Position numbers and translations under genes: made by a program
Notes under the pieces: generated by a model
Told to the model about the DNA's origin: nothing
What the model saw: only the letters and a program-made list of their open reading frames with translations
The model's database searches: none
In this document: one piece after another, positions 54,796 to 62,912 of the stretch
Position numbering within the stretch: position 1 is the stretch's first letter
Layout of the letters: each line of letters begins with the position of its first letter
Source of the DNA: Methanobrevibacter thaueri
GTDB lineage: Archaea; Methanobacteriota; Methanobacteria; Methanobacteriales; Methanobacteriaceae
NCBI RefSeq assembly: GCF_003111625.1
Contig: NZ_MZGS01000026.1
Location: 1 to 64,000, forward strand
Length of the DNA: 64,000 bases
Reading direction: 5' to 3'

Positions 54796-55508
54796 TTTTT
54801 CATCCTCAAATATCTTTGTTTTACCTTTTCATAACCTCTTTTGTAAAATGGACAATAGTTAATGCATACACTGCATCCTTCACGATGGGCAGTGCACAAT
54901 TTCCTTAAAAACCTTCCATCCTCATCAAATGCCTTTTCAGGACACATTTCAATGCAAACTCCACAGTTTAAACATTGGTCCCGAACCCATTCCAGATCAT
55001 TTTCAGATTTGAACGGCAGGTTTTCGATTGAAGTCTCAATCATGAAAAATCCGAGGTTCAAGCCTTCCTTGAAAAGACACATGTTGCTTCTTGTGATTAC
55101 CGCATCATTTGACTGAAGCGCAATGGCCCTCAGGCTTACCCGATCATCCAAAGGGTTTATCAGATCCGCCCTGAAGTCGTTTTCCCTCAAAATATCTGCA
55201 AGAGCAAAGGTTTTTGCCCCTACCTCCTGGAATTCCTCATCCATCAACTTGCATTTCTCTTTTGAAGGCTCCATCTTCAGGATTTCATCAGACATTGCAT
55301 ATTTCAATATTATGATGTTGTCCCAGTCGATATCCCACTCTCTTTTAAACTCATCGTCCAGTTTGGCATAGCTCAACCCCGCAAACCTTGATGCGATGGC
55401 AATGTCCCTAAACTCATTTAGAAAATCGTCGGAGATGGCGGTTTTTGGATGGTGAGGGTTTTCAATTTGATAAAAATTAGGAATAGGTTGATGATATCTG
55501 AATCTCAT
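54792..55508 (-). CDS. 4Fe-4S protein resembling epoxyqueuosine reductase C-terminus
   Basis: A 238-residue protein with two C-terminal cluster motifs, CLNCGVCIEMCPEKAF (about 178-193) and CTAHREGCSVCINYCP, in the layout seen in QueG-like reductases and 4Fe-4S double-cluster proteins. The N-terminal 170 residues are soluble with no cobalamin motif that I can see. It lies between an aminotransferase gene and the DGC gene, all on the minus strand with short spacing. Confidence 0.7.
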   Translation of the reverse strand: MRFRYHQPIPNFYQIENPHHPKTAISDDFLNEFRDIAIASRFAGLSYAKLDDEFKREWDIDWDNIIILKYAMSDEILKMEPSKEKCKLMDEEFQEVGAKTFALADILRENDFRADLINPLDDRVSLRAIALQSNDAVITRSNMCLFKEGLNLGFFMIETSIENLPFKSENDLEWVRDQCLNCGVCIEMCPEKAFDEDGRFLRKLCTAHREGCSVCINYCPFYKRGYEKVKQRYLRMKK

Positions 55509-55514
55509 ACGAAC

Positions 55515-56690
55515 CTATTTTGTCCTTAAAGCCTCGACGGCTTTAGGGAATTCTTCACAAAAGACTTTGATTTCCTCTGTTGGAATTGAGAAACTTATAC
55601 GCAGGTATCTGTCTCCAAAGTCCTCAGAAGTGTATTCCCCTTCTCTTGTGAACAGTTTTTTCTCAACCAGATAATTTGACATGACCTTCGGATCGATTCC
55701 CGCACCTGACAGGTCAATGACCATCATGTTTGCCTGTGAAGGGTAAACCGGCAGGAACACACCCTCAATCGGGTCAATCATTTCCTTAATTAGCCTTTGA
55801 TTTTCGAAGCATGTTTCTCTCATGCTGTCAAACCATTTAGGCTTTGACTTGAGACCTGCAATAGCACCGTATTGTGAGATGATATTCACACCCAAATCGT
55901 TGACCACAGCGTTCTTTATGGAATCTATGATTGGTTTTGAGGAAATCACTCCTCCTATTCTCAATCCTGCCATTCCAAATATTTTTGAAAAGCTGTAAAT
56001 TGTCAAGGTTTGGCCTGGAGCATAGTCCTCCATGTTGAAGTGCTCTTGGGCAAAGTCCTTATAGGTTACGTCATGCAATAAGTATAAATCATTTTCCTTT
56101 GCGATTTCAGCGAATTCCTTCAATTCGTCTTCATTGTATCCTGAACCTAATGGGTTTAACGGGTCAATCAATATTACCATACGGGTGTTCTCATCCATGT
56201 TCTGCCTTAACAGTTCAGGAGTCAATTTGTAATCGTTTTCCTCATAATAGATTGGAACGTATCTTGCTTCATCTGCAAAACGGCTAGCGAAGTCCCCTAT
56301 GATGAAGTATCCTGGGTCGGACAATATCACATTGTCTTCAGGCTCCAGGAGAGCTTGCATAACCAGATATAATGATTCTGTTGCGCCTGATGTCAATAAC
56401 ACTTCCAAATCCTTTAATCCTAAATCATCTAAAATCAATTGTTTAAGTTCGCTGAATCCTTCTGGGGCAGGATATTTACAATAATTCTTTTCCTTTATGG
56501 CTTCTATCATGGCATCGGCTATTGTGTCGTCGTGCAGATGGTTGGTGTTTTGTCCCATCCATATCATGTCTTCATCCATGTACATATCTTCAAAAAAGTC
56601 GTTAGCGCACTCATATCCTTCTGGAGGTACTCTTTCGGTTTTTTGAAATTTCTTTCTTGGGTTTTTAATATCGAAATCCTTTTCCCTCAT
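55515..56690 (-). CDS. PLP-dependent aminotransferase, class I/II
   Basis: A 391-residue fold type I aminotransferase. NTNHLHDD at the N-terminus, YPAPEGFSELKQLIL, LTSGATESLYLVMQ, DPLNPLGSGY (about 177-186) and the lysine site YSFSKIFGMAGLRIGG (about 232-247; Lys236 region) with the final RISFSIP carrying the carboxylate-binding Arg. The amino acid handled is not clear; histidinol-phosphate and aspartate types look alike at this level. Confidence 0.88.
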   Translation of the reverse strand: MREKDFDIKNPRKKFQKTERVPPEGYECANDFFEDMYMDEDMIWMGQNTNHLHDDTIADAMIEAIKEKNYCKYPAPEGFSELKQLILDDLGLKDLEVLLTSGATESLYLVMQALLEPEDNVILSDPGYFIIGDFASRFADEARYVPIYYEENDYKLTPELLRQNMDENTRMVILIDPLNPLGSGYNEDELKEFAEIAKENDLYLLHDVTYKDFAQEHFNMEDYAPGQTLTIYSFSKIFGMAGLRIGGVISSKPIIDSIKNAVVNDLGVNIISQYGAIAGLKSKPKWFDSMRETCFENQRLIKEMIDPIEGVFLPVYPSQANMMVIDLSGAGIDPKVMSNYLVEKKLFTREGEYTSEDFGDRYLRISFSIPTEEIKVFCEEFPKAVEALRTK

Positions 56691-56749
56691 ATTATCAGCT
56701 CAAACAATTCCAAAATAAATATATATAATTAATTGTTAATAAAATTATC

Positions 56750-57478
56750 TTATTCAATACCATTTGAAGTGATTGAAAAAGTGATTCTCCTGCCTTCAGG
56801 CAAGCTTCTGTGTCTTTTTAATGTAGCAATCCTTTGATTTGTCTCATCACCACGTTCCAATTGGATTATCACCTTGCTAATGTATTCTATTATGTCTCCA
56901 CCCACTGCCTTAACCTCACTGTTTCCTTCAGCATCAAATTGATTATATATTTGATTTGTAATTACAACAGCAATATCGTATTTGCGCGCTATGGATGCCA
57001 GTAACTGAATCTGTTTTCTCAATTCTTTACTTAACTTATAGGATTTCATGTCATCAACACGGTAAAGCGCAACGGCAGAGTCCAATATGATTAGATCCAC
57101 TTCTTCATGGTGTTTTCTAAGCCACACGTCAATTGACCTTAGGTTTTCACTTTGTTGAATAAAATCAGTAGGTTCGAAAACCATTATGTTGTTGGCCACA
57201 TTTGAAAAATAATGTCCTGAAATCTGTTTGATTCTATCAATTGAGATTCCTCCCTCAGTGTCCATGTAGATTACTTTTTTACCTGTTTTTGCAACATTTA
57301 CAGCGAGTGTTAATGCCACATTACTCTTACCTGAACTTGGGGAACCATATATCTGTGTTATACAGCCTTTTTCAAATCCTCCCTCAAGCAGTTCATCAAG
57401 TGAGGAGTTTGATGGAATCTTATGATTGTCTTCAAAATTGGCCAATACTTTCATAATATCATATTGACTGTTATACAT
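56750..57478 (-). CDS. radB: RadB recombinase-like protein
   Basis: A RadA paralogue of archaea, about 242 residues, with Walker A YGSPSSGKSNVAL (about 45-57), VIYMDTEGGIS, Walker B VDLIILDSAVAL and VITNQIYNQF. It lacks the N-terminal helix-hairpin-helix domain of RadA, as normal for RadB. MYNSQYD at 57478 follows an AT-rich box at leaderless distance; the ATG eight codons later is the alternative. The longer frame upstream is not supported. Confidence 0.9.
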   Translation of the reverse strand: MYNSQYDIMKVLANFEDNHKIPSNSSLDELLEGGFEKGCITQIYGSPSSGKSNVALTLAVNVAKTGKKVIYMDTEGGISIDRIKQISGHYFSNVANNIMVFEPTDFIQQSENLRSIDVWLRKHHEEVDLIILDSAVALYRVDDMKSYKLSKELRKQIQLLASIARKYDIAVVITNQIYNQFDAEGNSEVKAVGGDIIEYISKVIIQLERGDETNQRIATLKRHRSLPEGRRITFSITSNGIE

Positions 57479-57551
57479 TATAAAAATTTTTAATTTAAAA
57501 AATAGTTTTGTTGGGGCCCACACCGAAACCCGCATAATTTCGTTTTTTATA

Positions 57552-57923
57552 TTACAATAAGTTTTCCCTGAAACTTATTTTCAGTTCGTCTTTAAGCTTG
57601 TCTGAGTAGTTTCCGCTTTCAACAGTTAACATGGCAATCTCATACAACACTTTGTTCAATGATTTGCCCTTATCAGTTAATTTATATCTTATGTCACGTT
57701 TATCGAATTTATCCACAACCCTGTGGATTAGACCATTGTCTTCCATGTCTTTTAAACAGTTACTTAAAACCTTATTTGAAAGTTCAGGTTTTCCTTCTTT
57801 GAATTCATTGAATCTTGTCTTTCCATAGAAGAGATCACGAATGATGTGAATAACCCATTTCTTTCTGAATAAGTCCACAACTAATTCAATAGGACATGTT
57901 TTAATATGCTTGGTGATTTTCAT
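57552..57923 (-). CDS. HxlR-family transcriptional regulator
   Basis: A 123-residue winged-helix protein: CPIELVVDLFRKKWVIHIIRDLF (about 10-32), KTRFNEFKEGKPELSNKVLSNCLKDMEDNGLIHR (about 35-70) and DIRYKLTDKGKSL. The single Cys near the N-terminus is typical of redox- or aldehyde-sensing members. GGAGG precedes the ATG. Divergent from the surface-protein locus, with about 500 bases between. Confidence 0.92.
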   Translation of the reverse strand: MKITKHIKTCPIELVVDLFRKKWVIHIIRDLFYGKTRFNEFKEGKPELSNKVLSNCLKDMEDNGLIHRVVDKFDKRDIRYKLTDKGKSLNKVLYEIAMLTVESGNYSDKLKDELKISFRENLL

Positions 57924-58088
57924 AATAGTTTCCTCCTAAAAATTAGTCGGTTATAATGACTTGTTTTTAAAGCATATAAATCTTTCTATTTTTTTGAAGG
58001 TGACCAAATGGTTACAAAAAGCTTTTATATATCCTTTAAGCTAAGATTGAATTGAAAGTCATAATTTATGGCTTTCAACTTTTAGAAG

Positions 58089-58374
58089 ATGGCAAAAAAC
58101 AATAGAATAAACATTGGAAATGAAGATGAAGAGTTTTCCTCTGAAATAGATACTATGAAAATAAGTTATTGGCAATGCATCAAAACATAAAAAATCAGTC
58201 AGCCATACAAAGATATTCATTGGATTTTCCAAAAAGGAATTTTTTGAGAGGGCATTGGACACTTGCCCAAAACCGATTCCAACCTCTAAAATAAAATATG
58301 GATCCCCCAAGACAGTTCAAATCAAAAAATTCCGCCATCTACCCCAAATCCAACATTACCATAAGGTTACCTAA
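58089..58374 (+). pseudogene. possible decayed small gene
   Basis: An ATG at 58089 opens MAKNNRINIGNEDEEFSS, which looks like real protein but stops after 33 codons; a second frame further on reads FIGFSKKEFFERALDTCPKP before a stop at about 58372. Together they suggest a frameshifted small gene in front of the thioester-domain protein. There is no ribosome binding site, and chance cannot be ruled out. The rest of the 57924-58432 gap holds a TATA box (TTTATATA near 58378) for the next gene. Confidence 0.3.
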
Positions 58375-58432
58375 GCTTTATATACTGCCTTTCGACAATG
58401 CAATAATACAAACTCAAATAGAGGTGAAAATA

Positions 58433-59302
58433 TTGAAAAAAGCATTTATCATGATTTTAATAATAATCTTATCGGTGACATCGAGCATTAATTTCGTAAC
58501 CGCTCAGAATGAAACCGAAATATCCATAGCCAATACCAAAGATGAGAATATTGGCAGAAATAGTGAAAAGGTTGAATGCCTTGAAAGCGGATGCATAAAC
58601 ATTAGCTTTGAAGACGGATACCGTGGGTACTGCATCAATTACGGAAAGCATGAAGCCGAAATCGGCGACTCGTTCAGCCCAGAAAACACATCATATGCAA
58701 CAAACAGGAATACCGGCGAAGATGTTGGAAATTGCCTTAAGACATTCTTTGTGGAGTATTATGACCATGCGATGAAAGATGAAATCGTAACCCAGCACAC
58801 AATCTGGCATTTCACAGATGATTTCAATGGCTGGAGACTGGATTATGACCTGATCGATAACATCCGGAGTGCATCCTCAACAAAAGAGATTCCCGATTTC
58901 GGAGCAGTCAAGAAGATTAACAATACAACCGAGGCGGTCTTTGACTTTAAAGTGTTGAAATCCGGTGAAACCGACAATCAGAATTTCTTCATATACAAAA
59001 TCATCTACAGGAACATAATCCCAGAAATATTAAAAAGCAATACAACAAATGACACCATGATTGAACAAATGGAAAATTCAACATCACAAAATGCCACCCC
59101 CCACCATGAAAACATTACCCATGAAAAAGAGTCACACAACAAAGCTGGCGAGACCATACCATGCACAGAAAATGAACAAAAAAAGAATGGAATAATGAAT
59201 CTATCAAAGCATGTGACCGGCAGGAACCATTCAATTGGAATTATAATGCTGATGATACTGTTATTCATCGTGGCAATCAAATACATTAGATATTACGATT
59301 AA
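58433..59302 (+). CDS. thioester-domain (TQXA-type) surface protein
   Basis: A 289-residue cell-surface protein from a TTG with GAGGTGA upstream. A signal peptide (MKKAFIMILIIILSVTSSINFVTA) is followed by a domain with GYCINYGK (about 61-68) and VTQHTIWHF (about 120-128). A Cys near the start and a Gln in TQxxIW are the two residues that join as an internal thioester in bacterial TED adhesins. A low-complexity Asn/Thr/His linker and one C-terminal helix (about 264-282) anchor it. Covalent binding to host or partner surfaces is inferred. Confidence 0.72.
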   Translation: MKKAFIMILIIILSVTSSINFVTAQNETEISIANTKDENIGRNSEKVECLESGCINISFEDGYRGYCINYGKHEAEIGDSFSPENTSYATNRNTGEDVGNCLKTFFVEYYDHAMKDEIVTQHTIWHFTDDFNGWRLDYDLIDNIRSASSTKEIPDFGAVKKINNTTEAVFDFKVLKSGETDNQNFFIYKIIYRNIIPEILKSNTTNDTMIEQMENSTSQNATPHHENITHEKESHNKAGETIPCTENEQKKNGIMNLSKHVTGRNHSIGIIMLMILLFIVAIKYIRYYD

Positions 59303-59305
59303 TAT

Positions 59306-59887
59306 CTACTTTCTTATTATTTTTGGGCGAAAGCCGGTCAAGTCAATGATTGATGATGCGTGAGAGGAGTTTAAATCGCCGACATCAATAACCAAATCAA
59401 CCTCACAGTCCAATTGATCCAGAATTTCATCCGGATTTGCCAGCATTTCATCATCAGACAAATTTGCACTGGTTGTAGTTATTGGAAATATGCCTGCCAG
59501 CCTGCAGGCGAGTTCGCAATCGGGGACCCTGACGCCAACATCGCTCAAGCCGCTTGTTATGACTCGAGGGACGATCTTGCGCTTGTTTAGAATGAATGTG
59601 TATGGCCCCGGAAGATATTTGTTCAAGGTTTGCTTTTGGCTTAATGACACCTTAGCAACCAAATCGATGCTTTCAACATCACGGACAAGTATTGAAAGGG
59701 GTTTTAAAAAACTTCTTTGCTTTATGTCAAAAACTTTTTTGACAGCGTTTTTATCAAAAATATTGGCTCCCAACCCATAAACCGTATCGGTTGGATATAA
59801 TATGACTCCTCCCTCGGACAAAACGCTTATGGCTTCAAAAATAATATCCTCATCAATTTTATCAATACTTGTTTTTAAGACTTTCAT
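59306..59887 (-). CDS. threonylcarbamoyl-AMP synthase (Sua5/YrdC family)
   Basis: A 193-residue enzyme that makes threonylcarbamoyl-AMP from Thr, bicarbonate and ATP for the t6A modification at position 37 of ANN-decoding tRNAs. VILYPTDTVYGLGANIFDK (about 30-48), KQRSFLKPLSILV, PGPYTFIL and PITTTSANLSDD are the YrdC signature. The Sua5-specific C-terminal domain is absent. Confidence 0.92.
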   Translation of the reverse strand: MKVLKTSIDKIDEDIIFEAISVLSEGGVILYPTDTVYGLGANIFDKNAVKKVFDIKQRSFLKPLSILVRDVESIDLVAKVSLSQKQTLNKYLPGPYTFILNKRKIVPRVITSGLSDVGVRVPDCELACRLAGIFPITTTSANLSDDEMLANPDEILDQLDCEVDLVIDVGDLNSSHASSIIDLTGFRPKIIRK

Positions 59888-59923
59888 TCAACTTTATATT
59901 AGATAAAATCTTTATATATAATT

Positions 59924-60490
59924 ATGCTTCAAAGTTTAAGACCATTATTGACAAAGATATTGAATCCACTCGCTAGAAATCTGAACATAAATCCCAACAT
60001 TGTAACAGTGATCTCCCCATTCGTTGCGGTTCTTGCAGCCTATGGATTTGCAAATCATAACCTGATTTTGGGCTGTATTGCAATACTGTTTTCAGGATTT
60101 CTGGATGTTGTTGACGGAGCCGTTGCAAGATACCATGACAGGGCGTCCCCATTCGGCGCATTCCTTGACTCAACAATGGATCGGTTCGCTGATGCGATAA
60201 TCTATATCGGAATCATATTCGGAGGATACTGCGACTGGTTTGTAGGTGTTTTGGCAATACACTCTGCGATAACCGTCAGTTACGTTCGTGCAAGGGCGGA
60301 ATCCCAAGGGGCAGAGTGCAACATCGGAATTGCCGAAAGGGCAGTCCGTATGATAATCCTGATGGTCGGAGCAATAATCGGTTACTTTGCAGGCGACATC
60401 TACTTTACATACGTTATTTACTTACTAGTAATCCTATCATACTTTACCGTTGGACAAAGAATCGTACATGTTTGGAGGCAATTGAAATGA
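59924..60490 (+). CDS. CDP-alcohol phosphatidyltransferase, archaetidylinositol phosphate synthase type
   Basis: A 188-residue membrane enzyme with DVVDGAVARYHDRASPFGAFLDSTMDRFADA (about 61-92), the D-x2-DG-x2-AR-x8-G-x3-D-x3-D motif that binds two metal ions. It joins a CDP-archaeol to inositol phosphate (or a related polar head) for archaeal phospholipids. About six membrane helices. Leaderless or short leader; overlaps the DUF357 gene by four bases. Confidence 0.88.
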   Translation: MLQSLRPLLTKILNPLARNLNINPNIVTVISPFVAVLAAYGFANHNLILGCIAILFSGFLDVVDGAVARYHDRASPFGAFLDSTMDRFADAIIYIGIIFGGYCDWFVGVLAIHSAITVSYVRARAESQGAECNIGIAERAVRMIILMVGAIIGYFAGDIYFTYVIYLLVILSYFTVGQRIVHVWRQLK

Positions 60491-60729
60491 CTGAACTGGA
60501 AAGCCCGGAAAAGATAGCAAAGGACATTGCAAAACTGGAAAGGAACCTTAATCAGGTGGCTCACATTGAGTTTGTTGGAAAGGAAAAGGAAGTCTATGAC
60601 AGGGCAATTGACTACTGGAACGATTCAAAATACTATCTTGAAAAAGAGGACATGAGGACTGCATTCGGATGTATAGAATACAGTCACGGCTTGCTTGATG
60701 CCTTAAGGATGATTCACGGAATCATCTAA
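60487..60729 (+). CDS. DUF357 family protein
   Basis: An 80-residue helical protein (TELESPEKIAKDIAKLERNL, then AIDYWNDSKYYLEKEDMRTAFGCIEYSHGLLDALR) of the DUF357 family, common in methanogens and structurally a small helical bundle. It is translationally coupled to the phosphatidyltransferase through an ATGA overlap. Function unknown. Confidence 0.85.
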   Translation: MTELESPEKIAKDIAKLERNLNQVAHIEFVGKEKEVYDRAIDYWNDSKYYLEKEDMRTAFGCIEYSHGLLDALRMIHGII

Positions 60730-60802
60730 CTATTTTTTTTTGAATTTGAATTAACTTATTTTAAACATGTTAACTAAATTATCAAATCCTAATTAAATCT
60801 TC

Positions 60803-61216
60803 TTATTTTAAGTCCATTAAATTAATTTCATCAAATAGCTTAAATTCCTCATCAAAACTTGCAACATAATCTAAATTATAATATTCATATATTACAACTT
60901 CTGAACAGTCTATAAATCCTAATTTGAATTTGTTTTTATTGTATTTTTCAAAGATTGCAAAAACATTGTCACTGTACATGTTAATGTCTGATTCATTGAT
61001 GATTGTGAAATTATCTTTCATATAGTTATATACTAGTCTAACTAATGCAATATCCTTTGTTTTTTGGCCAAGTATTGTTATTACTTCAGATACTATCCCA
61101 TTTGAAATATAGCAATCATTATCTAAAATTTCCTTGTTTTCTATTGCTCTTTGATGTAGAGGGTCATTTTTTCTAAATATTGCAATGATAAACGATGAGT
61201 CCAATAAAATTTTCAT
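60803..61216 (-). CDS. PIN-domain ribonuclease toxin (VapC-like)
   Basis: A 137-residue PIN domain: MKILLDSSFIIAIFRKNDPLH gives the first catalytic Asp, NGIVSEVITILGQK the conserved Glu, and GFIDCSEVVIYEYYNLDYVASFDEEFKL the later acidic ligands. Such toxins cut tRNA or rRNA. It overlaps the antitoxin gene by four bases. Confidence 0.88.
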   Translation of the reverse strand: MKILLDSSFIIAIFRKNDPLHQRAIENKEILDNDCYISNGIVSEVITILGQKTKDIALVRLVYNYMKDNFTIINESDINMYSDNVFAIFEKYNKNKFKLGFIDCSEVVIYEYYNLDYVASFDEEFKLFDEINLMDLK

Positions 61217-61455
61217 TTGTATAAACTCCTTTTTAGTTCGACAGCATCTCTAGAATCATCATCTTCAATTATGCCTAAAACATCATCCAGACTTACTTTT
61301 TTTCTTGGTTTGATTACAATTTCATCATTTTCATTAATAGACCAATCAATGACTGTATCATCAATAGTTAAATCTGTTAGTTTATTACGCACAGCCTTAG
61401 GGATAGCTAACTGATAATTTTTATATAAAGTGGTTGTTGCAATTATATTATCCAT
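61213..61455 (-). CDS. AbrB-type antitoxin (VapB-like)
   Basis: An 80-residue SpoVT/AbrB swapped-hairpin protein: ATTTLYKNYQLAIPKAVRNKLTDL is the DNA-binding part, and the C-terminal half (KKVSLDDVLGIIEDDDSRDA) should block the toxin. With the next gene it forms a type II toxin-antitoxin pair. Confidence 0.85.
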   Translation of the reverse strand: MDNIIATTTLYKNYQLAIPKAVRNKLTDLTIDDTVIDWSINENDEIVIKPRKKVSLDDVLGIIEDDDSRDAVELKRSLYK

Positions 61456-61495
61456 AATATTCAGACTCCATTAACTTTATTCAATTAATATTATA

Positions 61496-61524
61496 TTTTC
61501 AGATAATATAAAGTTATCTGAAAA
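61496..61524 (-). promoter_or_regulatory. inverted-repeat operator of the toxin-antitoxin operon
   Basis: TTTTCAGATAA and TTATCTGAAAA are a perfect 11-bp inverted repeat around TATAAAG, which on the minus strand is the TATA box. The antitoxin start lies about 40 bases downstream. This is the usual arrangement for autorepression by an AbrB-type antitoxin. Confidence 0.65.
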
Positions 61525-61737
61525 ATAATAAAGTCACTAATTAAAAGTTTTTAAATAACAACGTGAATGATGAAAAAATATTTTGGAGCAGCATATATAC
61601 AATATCCGCTATTGACAACATAGATTATGAAAATCAATACAACCATCAGCTATCCAAACTACTTCTCCACCATTTAAATGAATATTGCCCCCATTAACTA
61701 CATTAAACTTAAATATTTTTAAAAATAATATATTATC
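61525..61737. other. intergenic spacer
   Basis: AT-rich. A 44-codon frame starting with a GTG at 61563 and a minus-strand frame with adhesin-like ...GGNIHLNGG... exist here, but neither has a promoter or ribosome binding site that I can accept. Confidence 0.3.
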
Positions 61738-62172
61738 ATGACTTTCATGAATAAAAGTGCCAATATAAAACAGTTTCAACTGATTAAATTCATTAATGAG
61801 AATTGCGATGACGACCATTTGATATCAAAGATTTCAATCGTGCTACGCCGGGACAAGATAGAGGCGCCTTATTACATGGACACCAAGATCAGACTGTCCA
61901 CCTGCATTGACAGGCAAGAAAACGGACTTATTCATGCGATGAACCTGTTAAACCACAATAGGATGCACAACTTAACTGAAGACACATATAATGAAATCGA
62001 ATCATTAATCCTTGATGCATTTGATGGTCAAGATGAGTCAGACCAGATGAAAATCTTTAGAGATGAAAAAAGGCTTAAGATAGTCCTAACATCCAAAAAT
62101 GATGAGGAAATCAGAACTCTCTTTGAAAACTGTCATGAACTTTTTGACAAGATAGACAATCTTGTCGACTAA
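61738..62172 (+). CDS. hypothetical protein
   Basis: A 144-residue soluble, charged protein (MTFMNKSANIKQFQLIKFINENCDDDHL...), mostly helical with a positively charged first half and an acidic end (ELFDKIDNLVD). I do not recognise it. The start may also be the fourth codon ATG. No operon partner is visible; the ABC genes are convergent. Confidence 0.55.
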   Translation: MTFMNKSANIKQFQLIKFINENCDDDHLISKISIVLRRDKIEAPYYMDTKIRLSTCIDRQENGLIHAMNLLNHNRMHNLTEDTYNEIESLILDAFDGQDESDQMKIFRDEKRLKIVLTSKNDEEIRTLFENCHELFDKIDNLVD

Positions 62173-62204
62173 AATAAAAAAAGGATGATGGATATAAATT
62201 CCAT

Positions 62205-62903
62205 CTACACATCAATTTTACTATTTATCAGGGAATCATCACCGGCAGATATTATCTCACCATCCAAAACTTCGATAACTCTGTCTGCAAGTTTGGCAAC
62301 ATCCATATCGTGAGTTACAATTATCAGTGTCACGTTCTTGTCTTCGTGCAAATCGATTAGTTGCTTAAGGATTTTGCTACTTGTCTTTGAATCCAGTGAT
62401 CCTGTTGGTTCATCCGCCAATATAATTGATGGGTTGTTGGCAAGTGCACGGGCGATTGCCACCCTTTGACGTTCACCGCCGGACAGCTTGTTCGGCTTTA
62501 TGTCCGCCTTGTCCCCGAGACCGACATCATCGAGCAGCTTCAATGCCCTTGATCTCATCTCCTTGGAGGACAGCTTTTGTGTGAACATCGGAATTTCAAT
62601 GTTTTCCACAACGGAAATGTTTGGAATCAGGTTGTGCAGCTGGAAAATGAATCCTATGCTTTCTGCCCGAAACTCATTGAGCTTTTTGGATGAGTTCAGG
62701 TCCTGGCCTGCAACGTTGATGGATCCTGAATCCGGAACATCCAATGCTCCGAGCATGTTCAACAATGTTGACTTTCCGGAACCTGAAGGACCTATGATTG
62801 ACACGAATTCTCCGTCCCCAATTGTGAGGTTTATGCCGTTCAATGCCTTGATTTTACCGCCTTCATAGCTTTTATACAAATCTTTAATTTCTACCGCATT
62901 CAT
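62205..62903 (-). CDS. ABC transporter ATP-binding protein (LolD/MacB type)
   Basis: A 232-residue ATPase: Walker A GPSGSGKST (about 38-46), Q-loop FIFQLHNLIP, signature LSGGERQRVAIAR (about 142-154), Walker B IILADEPTGSLD and H-loop IVTHDMD. The MacB/LolD class energises FtsX-type permeases for export or lipoprotein release. It ends the transcript that starts with the permease gene, nine bases away. Confidence 0.93.
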   Translation of the reverse strand: MNAVEIKDLYKSYEGGKIKALNGINLTIGDGEFVSIIGPSGSGKSTLLNMLGALDVPDSGSINVAGQDLNSSKKLNEFRAESIGFIFQLHNLIPNISVVENIEIPMFTQKLSSKEMRSRALKLLDDVGLGDKADIKPNKLSGGERQRVAIARALANNPSIILADEPTGSLDSKTSSKILKQLIDLHEDKNVTLIIVTHDMDVAKLADRVIEVLDGEIISAGDDSLINSKIDV

Positions 62904-62912
62904 TTTTCCACC

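Noticed and set aside
57500-57535. G+C-rich patch (GGGGCCCACACC) and the N-terminal extension of the radB frame
   Set aside because: Too short to interpret; the extension has no start signal and RadB homologues begin close to MYNSQYD.
61563-61818. Plus-strand 44-codon frame and a minus-strand frame with GGNIHLNGG, which resembles adhesin-like repeats
   Set aside because: Neither has a plausible start signal; they overlap each other and the start of the 61738 gene.
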